64,000 nt of DNA from Takakia lepidozioides (GCA_030704615.1 CM060733.1:22320001-22384000); one strand, 5' to 3'. Positions 46,272 through 59,190 are shown, numbered from the stretch's first letter. Notes: generated by a model not told the origin, from the sequence alone. Translations and numbers: made by a program.

Positions 46272-46814
46272 CCTTCTCTACTGTGCTCTCCATCCTTGTA
46301 CTCAAGATCGTGCTTCCTTCCCTAATGCTAGTCGTGATGCAAGAAGTGACCCCCTCCATATAGCTACTCTGCATATTCTACCTGCAAGCTGTTCTAACCA
46401 CCTAACTAACTAACTGTCATCCAAGACAGAATGCACATTCCCTCTGCAAAGGTCGTTCCCACATAGTCGTTCCCTCCCATGATGACAGTTCTATGTGAAC
46501 GTTGTGACGGCCCGTGACAGTTGTGACATGCGTCACACTGTGACGTGCTGTGTTGGCTGAGTCGGGCTGTGATACCGTGACGGGCTGTGTCGGCCTGTGT
46601 GTGTTGTGTTGGGCTATGTCAGGCTGTGTCTGACTGTGACAGGCTGTGATAGGCTGTGTAAGCCTGTGTAAGCCTGTGGCTGTTGATTGTGTGAGCCTGT
46701 CTGTCACCCCTAAGACCTGTGTTAGTCTGAGTCTACCACCCTTAAGTCTGCGTAAAATTAAGGGTACCCCACAAAACCCGTAAAACTGTCTAAGTCCCAG
46801 ACAACCCTCTAACA
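46272..46814 (-). repeat. Partial LTR of element F
   Basis: Starts TGTTAGAGGGTTG at 46814 (minus strand), with the GGGTACCCTTAATTTTACGC-like block and a GGCTGTG-type array (46540-46690). Its 3' part is replaced by the gag junction. Confidence 0.8.
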
Positions 46815-47901
46815 TGCGATGAGGGTTATTTGTTTCAACTTTGGGGATTGAAAGAGCTTATCACAACCACCCGGATTAGTCAACGCAATCAAGAGTTATT
46901 TCATAAGCCTGAGCTTAGTGGACAAAGACCAAACGACAATCCACTTTTGAAATGTCTTAAATTTGATAAAACCATCATGGAAACATCTAAGAGTTTTGCT
47001 TTGGGAGTTTCAATATCAATGATTCGATTAAATCCTTACAAAGCATGGTTGGTAAAAATCTCGGAGTTGGGAAAAAATTGTTGGATTGCAAAAATTGTTT
47101 GTAGTAGACAACAAATTAAGCATTTCAAAATGCAAGTGAAAACATTGAAAGAGGTACGTCATCTCTTTTAAAATGAGTTTTTCTTGCTTATGTTTGTACC
47201 ATTAGTTTAATTTGGATTTGGAATCTACATTGATATATATGATTTGCAAATTGAAAGTTACTACGTAACCTTCGATTGTTTTATAGGGGGATCTGATGAA
47301 GTACCAGCGATCTATATGACCCTACGATTTCTAGCTTTCAAATCTTTGACAAAGGAGGACGAAGGAGGACACAAAATAAGTTAGAAATCAATGATGTGTC
47401 TTACAACACCCTTCATATTGTTTCCATCCTTTGTTTATTTGTTTACAAAGATTTTTAATGTATGATGCAAAGTCTGTTGAAGACATCATCAATAAAGATG
47501 TATTTGGCCTAGTTGCCATATGGACGTGATGTGGCGCTAGTACGTCGGCGTCACGTCAAACGTCACGTCCAGACGTGTGACCAGAAGCCATATCAAAATT
47601 GAAGTCCAGGCAGGATATGCCTCCTCATCCAGAAGTGTGCTCGAAGTGTGCAATATTCGTCAACTCTTTATATAGTAAAAGACAGTGGTTTCATGAAATG
47701 ATTTGCTAAAGCGATCACAAACATAAAGAGAAAGATAAGGGGTCAAAACTCATACCTACCAAGCCATAACTGTCAGAACACAACAAGTTTCAAACCCGCA
47801 GAGCTGCAGGAGACAACAACTTATACGGAAATGAATCCACGCCTTTAGACCATCATCGGTCAATGGTAGCAGTGTGCATGGAGCAGGAGGGACATCATAA
47901 T
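46815..47901. other. Unassigned sequence with a 113-codon plus-strand ORF
   Basis: The ORF at 46830-47171 (MFQLWGLKELITTTRISQRN...) has no motif I recognise and could be an exon remnant, since a donor-like GTACGT follows at 47155. The rest (47172-47901) is AT-rich with a palindromic GACGTGAT/CACGTC patch near 47525-47580. No gene is supported. Confidence 0.35.
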
Positions 47902-48309
47902 CTAAACCCAACGAACCCTCAACGTACTGAGCCTGGATGAATCTCTCATACTCCTAAAAAATGTTTGTCTCATCATCTGAGAATGTGGGAGACCTGTAAC
48001 TGGATGGATAGGGTCAAATAGGGGAGAGGAAACACATATGTTACTCCCTGCAACCTCTACGCTTACACCGGCAAGCACCCCGTTGCTGAAAAAGCCCCCT
48101 GCCAGTGCTCCATCGGCACTAGGAGTCAAGTCCAAAAGGTTCTCATCCTTGTCGTATCTCTTACGCTCCCAATACATGTTGTGGAGGTTCTTGAGGTACT
48201 GGATCTCAGTGGGATGCACATAGGTGTGGACACTCTCATTGTGCTCTATCGGATGCTTCACATGGGCAAATCCAGGCACCGAAGGCACAATCTGCTCGTG
48301 ATCCTGCAA
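47902..48309 (-). CDS. Hypothetical protein fragment, 135 codons
   Basis: The minus-strand frame reads DHEQIVPSVPGFAHVKHPIE, then YLKNLHNMYWERKRYDKDEN and a Gly/Val-rich part. An acceptor-like TTTTGCAG just before GATCACGAG (48300) suggests an internal exon. I do not recognise the family and there is no supporting homologue in the window. It may be a transposon relic. Confidence 0.3.
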   Translation of the reverse strand: MQDHEQIVPSVPGFAHVKHPIEHNESVHTYVHPTEIQYLKNLHNMYWERKRYDKDENLLDLTPSADGALAGGFFSNGVLAGVSVEVAGSNICVSSPLFDPIHPVTGLPHSQMMRQTFFRSMRDSSRLSTLRVRWV

Positions 48310-49797
48310 AACCTTAACGCGGATGGCATGGGAAAAACTCGAATGTTGACATTGGTAACCTTAGAAGTGAGGAGGCGATTTAGGGCCGACGTGCAACATC
48401 CCTAAACTCAAGCGCAGCAGTACACAGCTCTTTGTGGCGATCAAGGTGCACTCAGGTTGGCAGTAGACGGGTACCAAATTCTAATACTACACTTTAGGAT
48501 AAATTGGCCACAAGTCGTAGTCGTTTCGGAGACAACACATCGGCAGCTGTGTGCTTCATCTCATTTATGATGTTTACCTGTGAACAATAAACATGTAATT
48601 TTGTCAGAAGAGTTAGAACATTTGAAGCTGTGAATGGATAACCGTAATTTCACATATCAATTTCACATATTTTTTTAGACTTAATCCCATCTTCATCCAC
48701 CAAATATCATGAAGTCCTCATGAATGTCAAGACCAAAAGCAATCGTAATCTCATGTTGAATGCTTGACATTGTCCAATATCGCCAAACCTCAATCTCTTG
48801 TTGTCTTGCTTCATATTCACAACATAAGCTGACCATCTCCACAGACTGAACCAGGGTCAAGTCTCAACCCCTAGTTGGAAAACTTATATGCCCCACCTTC
48901 AAAAAGAGGTTCGTACCTCTAAGGAGAATGGGAGGGATTACCGCATAAGGTCATCGACGAGAAGGTTAGGCCGGCATTGGCTTGCACATGCCCGACACGA
49001 TTACCATATACCCCCAGCCGCCTTCCCCATTGCAAGCGGTGGCTAAGATGGCGTCAAATGGAAGGCTCTATATGCCCGAGGTAGGGTGGCCAATACCCGG
49101 GGCAATACAATACTAGGGGTAATATATACCTCGCTCCATACTATGATGTATACCATACTTGTCTGGTATTCCGATGGACGAGATTGCTATTGATACGAGT
49201 ATTGCTGCAGTGTGAGCATCCAAATGGCACAGTAGGTGTATATGTGGAGTTAGGGCAAGGGAATTCATGGGGCATACGACAGTCCATTATATGAGCATAG
49301 CATTTTATGGCATTTTTTTAAATACTCAATGTGTAATGTGTGTGAGCTCAATTCTGCTTTTTTATGTGTGCATTGTGTTGTAATTGTCATCCAGTGTGAA
49401 GGTCATTTTGTTTTTCAGGTTATTGAATATTCTCTTGAATATATTGATATACCTACCGAGGCAATATTCATATTCCCCCATATGAGATGGAAAAAAACAA
49501 ATATTGATACCCTATTGCTATACACCCAAAATTTACGTTACTGGACCCCCTCCTATACCCTACCCGGCCCCCTTACCCCAATACCAGGACCATAGGAGTC
49601 TTGGGAAATATGGGCATTGTTATCATATTTTTGTGATACCAGTCCAACACTAAAAAGTTTGGCCACTCGCTTGCTCACATAGGCAAAGCTGATGCTACTA
49701 ACAAAGGGGGAATGAACCTTAACAAAGGTATGAGTGGCCAAATTCTTCATGTTCGGACATGAGAATGTAATCAAACTTACAAATTTGACGAATAGGG
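48310..49797. other. Intergenic sequence, no gene seen
   Basis: No ORF with recognisable motifs. At 49088-49180 there are GGGTA/TACCC-rich words (e.g. CCAATACCCGGGGC) like those in the hAT-like element at 59-61.6 kb, but I could not pair termini. The 88-codon ORF at 49329 is low-complexity. Confidence 0.5.
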
Positions 49798-50030
49798 GGT
49801 TATTATTATTATTTTTTGAAAAGGGAAACACCTGGGAGCGCAAGCTCACAAATCAGGCCCCTTAATAGAGGAGAAAATAACCCCTTTCACAGTAACCTCG
49901 CCATGAAGGCGTAGAAAAGGGACACCGCCCAAGGGAAGGGGGAGAAGAGTATACCACACCCGTCAAGTACCAGGATTTGACCCCAGAATCATCTGGGTGG
50001 CACTCAGTGCACTAACCAACTGAGCTACTG
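49798..50030 (-). repeat. tRNA-derived SINE
   Basis: On the minus strand an A box (TAGCTCAGTTGGTTAGTGC, 50007-50025) is followed by a B box (GGGTCAAATCC, about 49971-49983), a body of about 150 bp and a tail of (AAT)n at 49798-49813. The tRNA-like head cannot fold into a full tRNA, and the sequence continues into an unrelated body, as in plant SINEs. A shared 3' word (CCCAGGTGTTTCCCTTTTC) recurs at 50090 and 59455. Confidence 0.7.
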
Positions 50031-50040
50031 ACTGTTGGTT

Positions 50041-50160
50041 AATTTTTCCCTTCTCTATAAAGTGCCTGAATCTTGAGCGATCCCTCCCAGGTTTCCTTGT
50101 TAATAAATAATAGATGTTTCCCTTCTTAAAAAATAAAATAAAATAAAATAAAAGATAAAT
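50041..50160 (+). repeat. SINE 3' end fragment with AAATA tail
   Basis: CCCAGGTTTCCTTGTTAATA followed by TTTCCCTTCTTAAAAAATAA and (AAATA)n. It resembles the 3' part of the SINE next to it but in the opposite orientation. Confidence 0.5.
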
Positions 50161-52358
50161 AAAAATACTTAATCCAATGCTCAATTTTGGTGATTGACCA
50201 TGCAAGGATCACTGACCCGTCAAGCCTCACTTTCCTTCACAAAAGACGATACATAAGACATTCATTGTGGCTGGCAGCACGATGGACTGTTGCAGCAAAT
50301 AATTTGCTCTTTGTTCCAAAATTTGATGTAGTGATTGCACCCAGATCCAAGCAAAGTACCGATAATTTCGGTGGCCATTCTGACTTTGTTTGCCAGAAAA
50401 CAAACCACAGTCAGGAGCGCTCTTAAAAGGCCGCCAGATTGCCACGGCCTCAGCTCCAACTGTCACATACGGATACTACCCAAAGAGCACATGTCCATTG
50501 AGATTACAGACTAACTTAGTACATGTATGAATAGATTCCCCAAACATTGTTCTAGAAAGTTAGTATTGCAGGAACTTGATCCTGCAAATCTTCCAAAAGT
50601 TGGGTCCTCCGATGCGAAACGCATGATGTAAGGCTTCAAGGTACCGAAGTGGATTTGAATCGATACGTGCCATTTGGGGTGTTCACGGTACAACTCCAGC
50701 ATTTGGACAACTGTAAACATCAGTCTACACAAAATTTATCTGTATGTTGGTGTTTGCAAGGTCCATCTCAACCCAAATGCGGCAATCATGGGGCATTGAT
50801 TTATGTCATTCTCTATCAAACACACAGTGTATGTGAACACACAACCTAATAATTTGCTAGGCCTTACCTGGAAAGCACAGGCATGCGACTAGGGCTATTA
50901 AATAGACCCATCTGGGATCTTGAGAACATTTTGCGCCTGCAGAAATTAAAGTCATTATATTGAAGCAGACTTGCATAGTCTCAGAGACTTCCTTTCAGGA
51001 GTTCCATTTGCAGTGCAATGTAGCACAAACATGTCTCAAAAACCACAATGGATGAAGTTATTTAGGATTCAATGTTTTGACCATCTGAACATTGTTTACC
51101 AACAGTTTTCAACCCACGAAGAATACATGTCCTAACCCAGCCAGTACCGGCAAGTGCTGGCAGTGGAATCTATCTCTGGAAAGCAAGCAAATGGACACGC
51201 AACCTGCTTCCTCCTGACAACTTGTGGTGCTCAGTAATAACTACCAACTTGTCCAGCTTTCTAATTTCATTGATGTTTTCTCAAAGAAAAACAAGCGGTA
51301 CCCACAATCTTAAGATTGAAGGCTTCTTCCCGAGATTTAACTTACTAGATTGAGAATTGGCATATTATTAAACAAGAAATTCCTAGAACTCCGTCCATCA
51401 TGTGTCAGGAGTCCCTAACTCCCAGGGGTTGCCACATTTTTCTGACTCGTCAACTCTCACTGCCCAGGTAGGGCAGAAAGAGCCCTGTTGCTGGAACCTT
51501 TTGTTTGGAACTGCTCCTCCCGGCCTGTTTATTTCTGGAAGCTCCATTACATGCCTTGTGGACCATGGGTAATATACCCTGTAAATAGGGCTATGTGCAT
51601 TTGAGCCCGGGACATCTGCATTGTTTCTACTACATCCTGCATGACTAGTCGCTTGAATTCACGTTTGCAAAAACTAACCGCCGTCTTCCTCTTCATTATG
51701 CGCAGTCTTTGGGTGTATTATTGAGCTTACACATTGATGACTTGCAGTCTGACCTCTTAGCGTGCCAGTGCCAGTTTCCCAACAAGATATTTCAGGGTAA
51801 CGAGATCTCAGCGAGTCAATAGTGTGACTCAATGCTCTGATATGTGGACCTTATTCACCACGGTCCTGCATCATCCTTCACAGAAATCAAATACAGAAAT
51901 CTAATAATTATACATCATGAGTATTCATGATGCAGAATAACTATGACTCCCAGCTATCATATTGTTGTCCATCGACAGCTTTCCAATAGTCCTTCAACTG
52001 ACTTCACACCGCAAACATAAGAGGGAGTCCAGTGTTCGGCAAATTCACGGGCATTTGAGGAACTATAGTAATCACAACTAGTACTCACTAAAGGATGCCA
52101 CGCTCTGGCAGGAGGGAGATCTATTCAACCCAAGTCAACCGGGGGTCGCTGCAGTTGTAATAAAGCCCTGCAGTTCTCTGCTTCCTTCAGGACCTCATGC
52201 GCCCTCTTTCTGGTGTCCCCGCTATCCCCCGTTTTGACAAGAGTGTTCCTCGTCCCAAGGAGAGAATCCTCAAGGGGCTTGTGGAGGGAGAGAGAGCGGG
52301 GAGGGTTGGTTGGAAGGGATCTAGCCTTGTCTTCGGAAGTCAATCAACACCGTGCGCA
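50161..52358. other. Intergenic region upstream of the XTH gene
   Basis: No ORF with support and no element termini recognised. It should hold the XTH promoter and 5' UTR. I see no convincing TATA box within 200 bp of the ATG. A minus-strand frame at 50511-50732 is unremarkable. Confidence 0.5.
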
Positions 52359-54080
52359 ATGAGGCAAGGATTGATATGGGGCTTCCCATATTTGGGTCTC
52401 CTAGTTTGCGCGGCATGGTTTGTTGACATGGCAAAAGCCATTGTTCTGAATCCGACCGAATCCTCATTTGATAACAATTATCAGGTTATTTGGGCCAACA
52501 ACCTTGTGACGGTTGCCAACGGTGGGAGCACCGTCGACATTGCACTTGAACAGACGTCAGGCAAGCTTGCGAGATTGAAATCCACTATACCTTCGTTTAA
52601 TTCACGATGTCCTTGTTGTCTGATCCCCATCGAACCTGTCTGATTGTTTTTTACAGTCAATTGGTTTTTGAATAAATAAGGTCGAGAGAAGAGAAAGCTG
52701 CTGTTAGATTGCGAACTCACAATGTGCAGTTGTAACGTGTTGCAAACGAGAGTTCGAGAAGGGGGCCTGGTAGGTGTGTCATTGTTGGGATTTCCCGAGT
52801 CTCAAAGAGATGAAATCCCTACACATTTAGTTGCGTCAGGCCTATCGTGGCCGGAATTTATGATAGCTATCGGAGATAGAAACAAGAGCTGCAATGTGGT
52901 GCACTGATTCATTGACGGTCACTTAACGTGGGCTGTGCAGGCTCTGGATTTGCCTCTAAAGGAAGCTACCTGTACGGACATGTGAGCATCAAGCTGAAGC
53001 TCGTGCCTGGCAATTCTGCTGGTGTTGTCACTGCCTACTATGTATGCTCCATATCCTTTATGTGGTATGCGTCTGTCCCATAAGCTCACTGGGCTTTCCG
53101 TGGACAGTAGCAAGTTCACCATTTCTCTCCGTGTCTCCCGCTGGTAACAAATTTCGGCTTGGACTTCAAGTGTCTTAGGAACTTTGTAAGCTGTTCTTAT
53201 TACTCAGATTTGCAGCTTCAGTCGAGAATGTTTTTCTCGTCTCTCTCGCCTATCTCCCTATTTCTCGATGCATGCGCATCCAAACATTAAAGATTAACTG
53301 TGAAATGTGGCAGATGTCCTCGCAAGGAGACACCCGTAGTGAGTTAGACTTCGAGTTCTTAGGCAACAAGAGTGGACAACCATACCAACTGCAAACGAAC
53401 ATCTACGGCGAGGGTGTCGGAGGTCGAGAGCAGCGAGTCGTCCTGTGGTTTGACCCTTCTGCAAAGTACCACACCTACTCGTTCCTCTGGAACGATCATC
53501 AAGTCGTGTAAGCTTTCCTCGTCTTTAGAGCTCCTCGCTGCGACTTGTGATCTTCAGGCCACGGTTGCCAAGTTTCATGCCCCTACCACGTGAAATTATG
53601 TTACTTTTTCCTTGTCCCTGGCATCACCATCAACTGCATTTACATTGTTGTGTTGGATAATTGAAGCTGCTTGGTGCTCACAGATTCTATGTGGATACCG
53701 TGCCTGTTCGTGTGCTGCGCAAGACTGACGTAACCGCGAGCATGTATCCCAACAAACCAATGCAAGTCTTTTCTAGCATTTGGGATGCCAGCAATTGGGC
53801 CACACGAGGGGGCCTGGACAAGATCGATTGGACACAGGCGCCCTTCGTAGCGTCATACAGGAAATTTGCATTGGATGCTTGTCGTTTTGAAGCTCCATAC
53901 CCGGCATGTGCATCAAATCTCCAGTCGTATTGGTGGGGATCGGAGGCTTCCTGGTCGCTCACTCATCAAGAGAAGAAAAAGTACAACCACGTGCATCAGA
54001 ACCTCTTGGTTTACGATTACTGCACAGATACCAGTCGGTACCCTACAACCCCAGCTGAGTGTTTGGTTTCCCCTTGGTAA
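52359..54080 (+). CDS. XTH: Xyloglucan endotransglucosylase/hydrolase (GH16), four exons
   Basis: Exons 52359-52560, 52941-53041, 53314-53507, 53684-54080; 297 residues, the usual XTH length. Residues 1-27 form a signal peptide (hydrophobic [14 protein letters not shown], ending AKA). Exon 2 gives [20 protein letters not shown]. The active site is SELDFEFLG with nucleophile Glu111, Asp113 and acid/base Glu115, followed by an N-glycosylation sequon NKS at 119. The C-terminal XET domain has [14 protein letters not shown] and [17 protein letters not shown] with four conserved Cys. XTHs cut and rejoin xyloglucan in the wall during growth; this one is predicted to be secreted. Intron 1 starts GC, not GT (CAG/GCAAGC); the other introns are GT-AG. 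The ATG at 52359 is chosen because the signal peptide begins there; an upstream in-frame ATG (52197) would add an implausible leader. Confidence 0.95.
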
Positions 54081-55268
54081 GTCGACAGTGTACTGAAGGC
54101 AAGGTGGCGACCGGTGAAGGCTACAAATATCTTGCGAGAACATCCGGCTTGATTGTTTGGCTCGATCCGTTACTGATTCCGTGGATCAGCAATTCTCGGC
54201 TATATCTAGAGATTTTAAAATATAATGTATCCTGAATAACGGGACGCTTTTGTTTGATAAAAGTGTCATGGGATTCCACACCTGGGTGGTTCATCCTTAT
54301 CGAGCCTTTGAGAGAGTCCCCTGAGAGACTCGTGTTACAGGACGCTTGGTCGGGACGTTCCAAACGAAAAAGTGAAGCAGATTTCGATGGAGCCATTTGG
54401 TTTTAGATTTCTAAATCTCAGAGGAAGACGCAATAGCCTCATGTGAATTATACGTATGATTACGAATGGGTCTCCTTGGAGACGTTAGAATGATTACAAC
54501 CACCTACAAATATCGATTGAGCGTTTGTTCACTAGAGATTTGAAGCCCGCCTGTGCAGAGGCGGTGCAGTGGGCTTTGTGAACGAGCTTCGCATCAGGGG
54601 TGCATATGTATACATACCTCATCATAAGTGAAAACTCCAAAGTTCTCTCTAAAACGTGCCTATTGAAGTTGCAACTCTTGCTCAACCTTTCAGCATCTGC
54701 ATGGGTTCAATCAGCTGCAATTGAAACTTAGAAACCTTGAATACTGACGTCCACAACTATCACTTCGTCACAAAAGATTTAGATACAGTTCAAACTTCAC
54801 TTTTAACGAATTTCACTCATTGATTGTGCATAAGCCTACACGAATTGCTCCTTCCTGTCCCAGATTGACCGATGTTGATCTGGGAGTCGTGACATTGGGT
54901 ATAGATAATCTATAGATAATTCTTGTACACAGTATCCACTGGAAGCTAACATAAGTTAATCTTTGTGCATGGTAAAGTGCTACACAACCTGTGTTTTGTG
55001 AAAGCTGATCTGTCTTCAATAATGTACTCCAAGTCTCAAGATCCGACCTGTCCTTCTAAGCCATTCTGTTTTGAGTCACGATTTAATGATTTTACACTAG
55101 TAAACTTACTGAACCAGCTGTCTAGGTTAGCTTTTTTTCTAAGTATCTTCCTATAATCAGCGAGAAGATGGTTAGTCTCCAGAGAAACCTGTAGACAATT
55201 TACTATAGTACATAGTTACGAATAGTAAGAGTTCAGAGGAGAGGTTCGAAAGGATTCCACGATGGGAT
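54081..55268. other. Intergenic region between convergent XTH and transporter genes
   Basis: Holds the 3' UTRs of both genes. AT-rich, no ORF with support, no repeat recognised. Confidence 0.6.
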
Positions 55269-58200
55269 TCAGCGGGCATGGGGCTTGAAGAATTCAAGCT
55301 TCATCCTTGTGTTCACGGTGTTCCAGACTCCCCCTGCGGTAACTGCAATAGTTAGAAGTAAGCCCAGTAGGCCCAAGAACCAGTTGAAATACCAGCTGGA
55401 GCTGCCTCTCTGTGGCTTGGTAATCTTTAGCCACATGAAGCATGGAAGAACAAATGTTACTGGAATGCTGTTAAGTCCGCCAATGAGACCGGCGAGGCTC
55501 GTGAGAAAGGGAAATGCTATGGCGACGAAGAAGCAAAGAAACACATATAGCGATCTGAACACAAATCGCACGTAAGGGTCACACTTCCTCCCCTTTCTTG
55601 CAGTATAGCACTGTTCAACCATGTCGAACACTGGCATGGAGTATATTTGGAACATGCTGAGACAGTTGAACATCATGAAGACGAAAGTAAGACCCAAAAA
55701 TGCTCGAGAGACCTTCGACATTTCCGAGTACACCAGCGAGTACAGAATGCCTGCTTCCATCATCTGCACGAACCCACTGTACTAGTTACTTTGTGGCACT
55801 TCAAGCGTGCTATCGATTGATGGCCTCTGGAGATCACGTGGCAACAAGAACTAATGTGCTCGTACATCGGCCCTCTACAACGTTGAGATCTACGTCTCTC
55901 ATGAAACTTCCACGCCCATAGACGAATGCCCGGTTTGGGAGCACAAATGATAAATCAGAGAGCCTGGAAATTTTACTTGAAGAAGAGGAATGCGACGTCC
56001 GTGAAAAGTCCAAGGAGCTTGTGGTATAACAAGTTGAAAGCAACTGACATTAGACAATAAGGATCAGATCGCTAGGCCTGCAAGATGGACAAATGCAGAA
56101 AGAGAGAAAGAAGTTTATTAAACGTAGACCAAAGGACCCAAGGGAGAGGAGAAGGCGAAATGCCGAGAGAGGGAGAGAGAGAGCGAGAGAGACTTTATTC
56201 GTACCTGATTACCAAAAGCTCCGTAGCCACCAAGGGCCAGCGGGAAGTAGCATAGAGCCACGATGACATAGGCTGCTTTCGCTCCTTTCCACATGGGCAC
56301 AGATGCCGGTTCTTTGAGGGTGGTCGGCAGTGTTCCCTGCAGGTGAGGAGTATTTTGGAATCCGTGCAAAAAAATAGAGTGAAAGTGAATGACACATGAA
56401 TTGCTGGGACAGCTATTTCTGGAGGTCGATTTGATGGCGATACCCTTGATCTGATAATTGGTAATTTAATCTCACGCACTATCACGTGATCACCCTCACA
56501 TTTCATTAGAGAAGCAAACAAGAGCATTAAAGGGTTCTAGAATCCTGGTCAGTTTGAACTTCCATCGATCGAGTTTTGTGTTGCTACGCAGATGCTCAAG
56601 TTGATTTCAGTTCATACAAGGCAATGTGGTAACAGCGGTTACCTGTATCTCAAGTGCAAGATTGTGACCTCGAAAGGAAAAAGCTATCACACCAATGGCA
56701 TTCAGCACAGAAAATGTCGTCCCAAGAGCCGTCTTGCCTTGCTTAGTAGAATACGAGATACCCGGGGGCCTCGGCTTACTGATGGACAACACCCACAGAA
56801 GAGTAATATATGAGAAAGCCATCACCGCCCCAACTAGAGAGACGCCTGCGATGGAGTTCATGTTGGGTAGTTGTGCTAAAATAAGACACAAAACCGAGAA
56901 CACGAAGCACCATTGTATCATGGATAGTGGATTTTCATCGCACTTGTGACACACAGCTGTGACATAGAAAAGTTCAAGGCAGCTTCCGCCAACCACAATG
57001 AGGCCTATGGCAGTCCCCACTGTGAGATTGAGCACTGGTGGAAGAGATAAATGGAATCCGATTTTCTGCCCTGCACACGAACATTTCAGTTGATACATAG
57101 ATTGATCAGTGGCTTTTAAATTACCGTACATGTAGCTTAATTTTTCTAAGTTTCCAACATAGATCTGTCAAGGGAAAAACCTGACAAAGCATTTTCTTCG
57201 GCAACTGGGAGGATTTCCAATTTAAACATGCTCAAGAAGTAATCAGTCTATCCACAGTCATGATTTAACAACAACAGCAGATATACTAACTTCAGACCAA
57301 ACCAACCACTGGACTGGTAACCAGATCGCTACACCCCAAGTCTTACAAAGTATCCTACAAGACGGATCACTTTCACAATTGCGTTCTAGCCACATAATCA
57401 TCATGGCGATCAAATTAAGCTTCAAGAGCATCCAGACTCGGTCGACCTACCTGGAGACGCCAGAAATCAGCTGAGTCAACTAGTTTCAATTGCACCTTCA
57501 TTTCAACTTCAATTACACATTCACATTCAGCTTCAACTGCACAGACCTGGCCAATGGTTCCTCTCCGACTTCACTTCACTCACGAAATAAAATTCAGATT
57601 CTGGAAACTGCGTGCAAGATATTGGAAGAAATGTGCGGGTTCCTTACCAAACGCTTCTTGGGAGAGCTCCACGTAGCTGCGGTGGCGTTTGCCTGGTTCT
57701 GATTCATGAAGCATAATAAGCATCCATCGCGTGTACATCTGCCATGCAAACGCTGTTATGAGTACTGCCAGCCCCCATGTCCTGCACCCCGTCACACAAA
57801 CCAAAATCCTGGCCACTCAGAATCTCTACAAGACTGGGTACAACCGGTTTAAAACGACTCAAAGTCAAGTGGGAGATGGCAGAACTGAAATACATAAGCA
57901 CATTAAAAGAGAGCGAGATGGCAGCTTGGTTATTACCATCCAAGGAACACGAAAGCGAAAGGCAAAAAAATGGTCTGGTAGCCAATGGATGCGTTCAAGT
58001 TGTGGAACGCTGCATACAGAGCATTGCCTTGACGGCACTCGGTGAAAGGGAGCCAGGTATATCTGACATCCAATGTAGTCAAATGACCAATCTCCTCTAT
58101 ATAGTGCTTTATATTGTGAAGAGACTTTTGTGGTGTCCCGATTGGTGATATCGGACTCAGACAGGATTTGGTGGGAGACTTCCCAGTGGCCATGGCAATA

Positions 58201-58439
58201 ATTTTGTGTGGTCCGTTCGGGCAAGGTGATTCTACAGCGAGCTTTTCTCCTAACGAGTTCATGTTCTGGCTGTCGGGCGCCATGGCGGTGGAGCAGAGAT
58301 TGAATCTCTGGGAACAATCGGCGGGAGGAGCTGCTGTAGGAGCCGTTTCATTTGGTTGTATTGGTGGGGTAAAACCACCACGTGTGGAAGGTAGGGAGGT
58401 AACTTCACATTCTAAAAATCCGGGACTCTTTCCCCCCAT
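55269..58439 (-). CDS. Amino-acid/auxin permease family transporter (AATL1/LHT8-like), five exons
   Basis: Exons 58439-57937, 57781-57648, 57070-56643, 56336-56205, 55763-55269; all GT-AG, in phase, 563 residues. The N-terminal 130 residues are a hydrophilic cytosolic tail ending LSPISPIGTPQKSL, a signature of LHT8/AATL1-type proteins. Then come WLPFTECRQGNALYAAFHNL, NASIGYQTIFLPFAFVFLGW, QLPNMNSIAGVSLVGAVMAF, VIAFSFRGHNLALEIQ and NCLSMFQIYSMPVFDMVE. About ten to eleven hydrophobic segments are present, ending KLEFFKPHAR. The family carries amino acids with protons across the plasma membrane; the substrate is not readable from sequence. The exon 3 to 4 join reads LEIQGTLPTTLKEPASVPMW, matching the family. 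No lesion seen, so probably functional. Confidence 0.93.
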
Positions 58440-59153
58440 GCCTAGATAGAGGTCTGTCGAGAAAGATTGACTTCGAATGACAAAGTGGCGTTGGTGAAAA
58501 GATCCGGTGAAGATAGAAACAAGTCGGAATGGGTCCAGTTCACTTGACGTTCGTCTCTTTGTATGTGGGTGTATGAGAGAGTCTAAGGATTGGAGAAGGA
58601 ATGGAGAGTACTAGGATGGACTGCGCTACGGAATGTACTACAAGGCCACTAGTTTATTGCAACAGGGTTCCCGTGGCCAGCACGGCTATCCACCGCGTTG
58701 GTTGGTTGCGATATTAATATCCGGGAAGTTCTCCCCAACCCCCAACTCCTCCCCAACTGCAAGGCCCCAGATTGGATAACATCAATGAGCTTTCGAGTCT
58801 GAAGGTGGTGAATTCCTCGTGAGTTCTCTAAGTAAGAGCAAATATATTGCGTGCAAAACTTGTCGATCACAAGTCAATTGCAGGAAACACTGTAAATGAT
58901 ATTCTCAAGGTTCAGACTTTCTGATCTGTTTCTCTTTCCTTCTCCCAAGACTTAGTTCCTTTCTTTCGCTCAGCTTTTAAATCTGCAGTGGGTGGAAGTT
59001 CACCTCTTACAGCTTCTCTAAGCCAACATGCGTGCTGGTGTTTGCAGGGACCAAATTATGCCTCACTAGGGCCGATCACGTCAATTGGAGGAAACACGGA
59101 GGAGAGATAAACCATAGATAAGTGCGAAACATAGAATCTACATGAATTTCCAG
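58440..59153. other. Upstream region of the transporter gene
   Basis: Expected promoter and 5' UTR of the minus-strand transporter gene. No ORF with support; no clear TATA box or repeat identified. Confidence 0.5.
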
Positions 59154-59190
59154 ATATATACCAGTGTTGTGCGGGTGTATTGATTTCAAT

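Larger units (their letters stand above)
43439..46814 (-). mobile_element. Tat-like retrotransposon F, doubly truncated
   Basis: LTR part on the right, gag, nucleocapsid and a piece just before RT, all minus strand. The left end stops within the region between protease and RT and abuts the zinc-finger paralogue; RT and integrase are absent. A deletion joins the LTR directly to gag (about 46272), removing the PBS. Another deletion near 43790 removes most of protease. Confidence 0.8.

Noticed and set aside
49088-49610. Second hAT-like element
   Set aside because: GGGTA/TACCC words resemble the 59-61 kb element, but no matching inverted termini or 8-bp duplication could be found.
49970-50026. 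Functional tRNA gene (also at 59648 and 60932-60990)
   Set aside because: A and B boxes are present but the acceptor stem and anticodon arm do not pair, and the sequence continues as a SINE.
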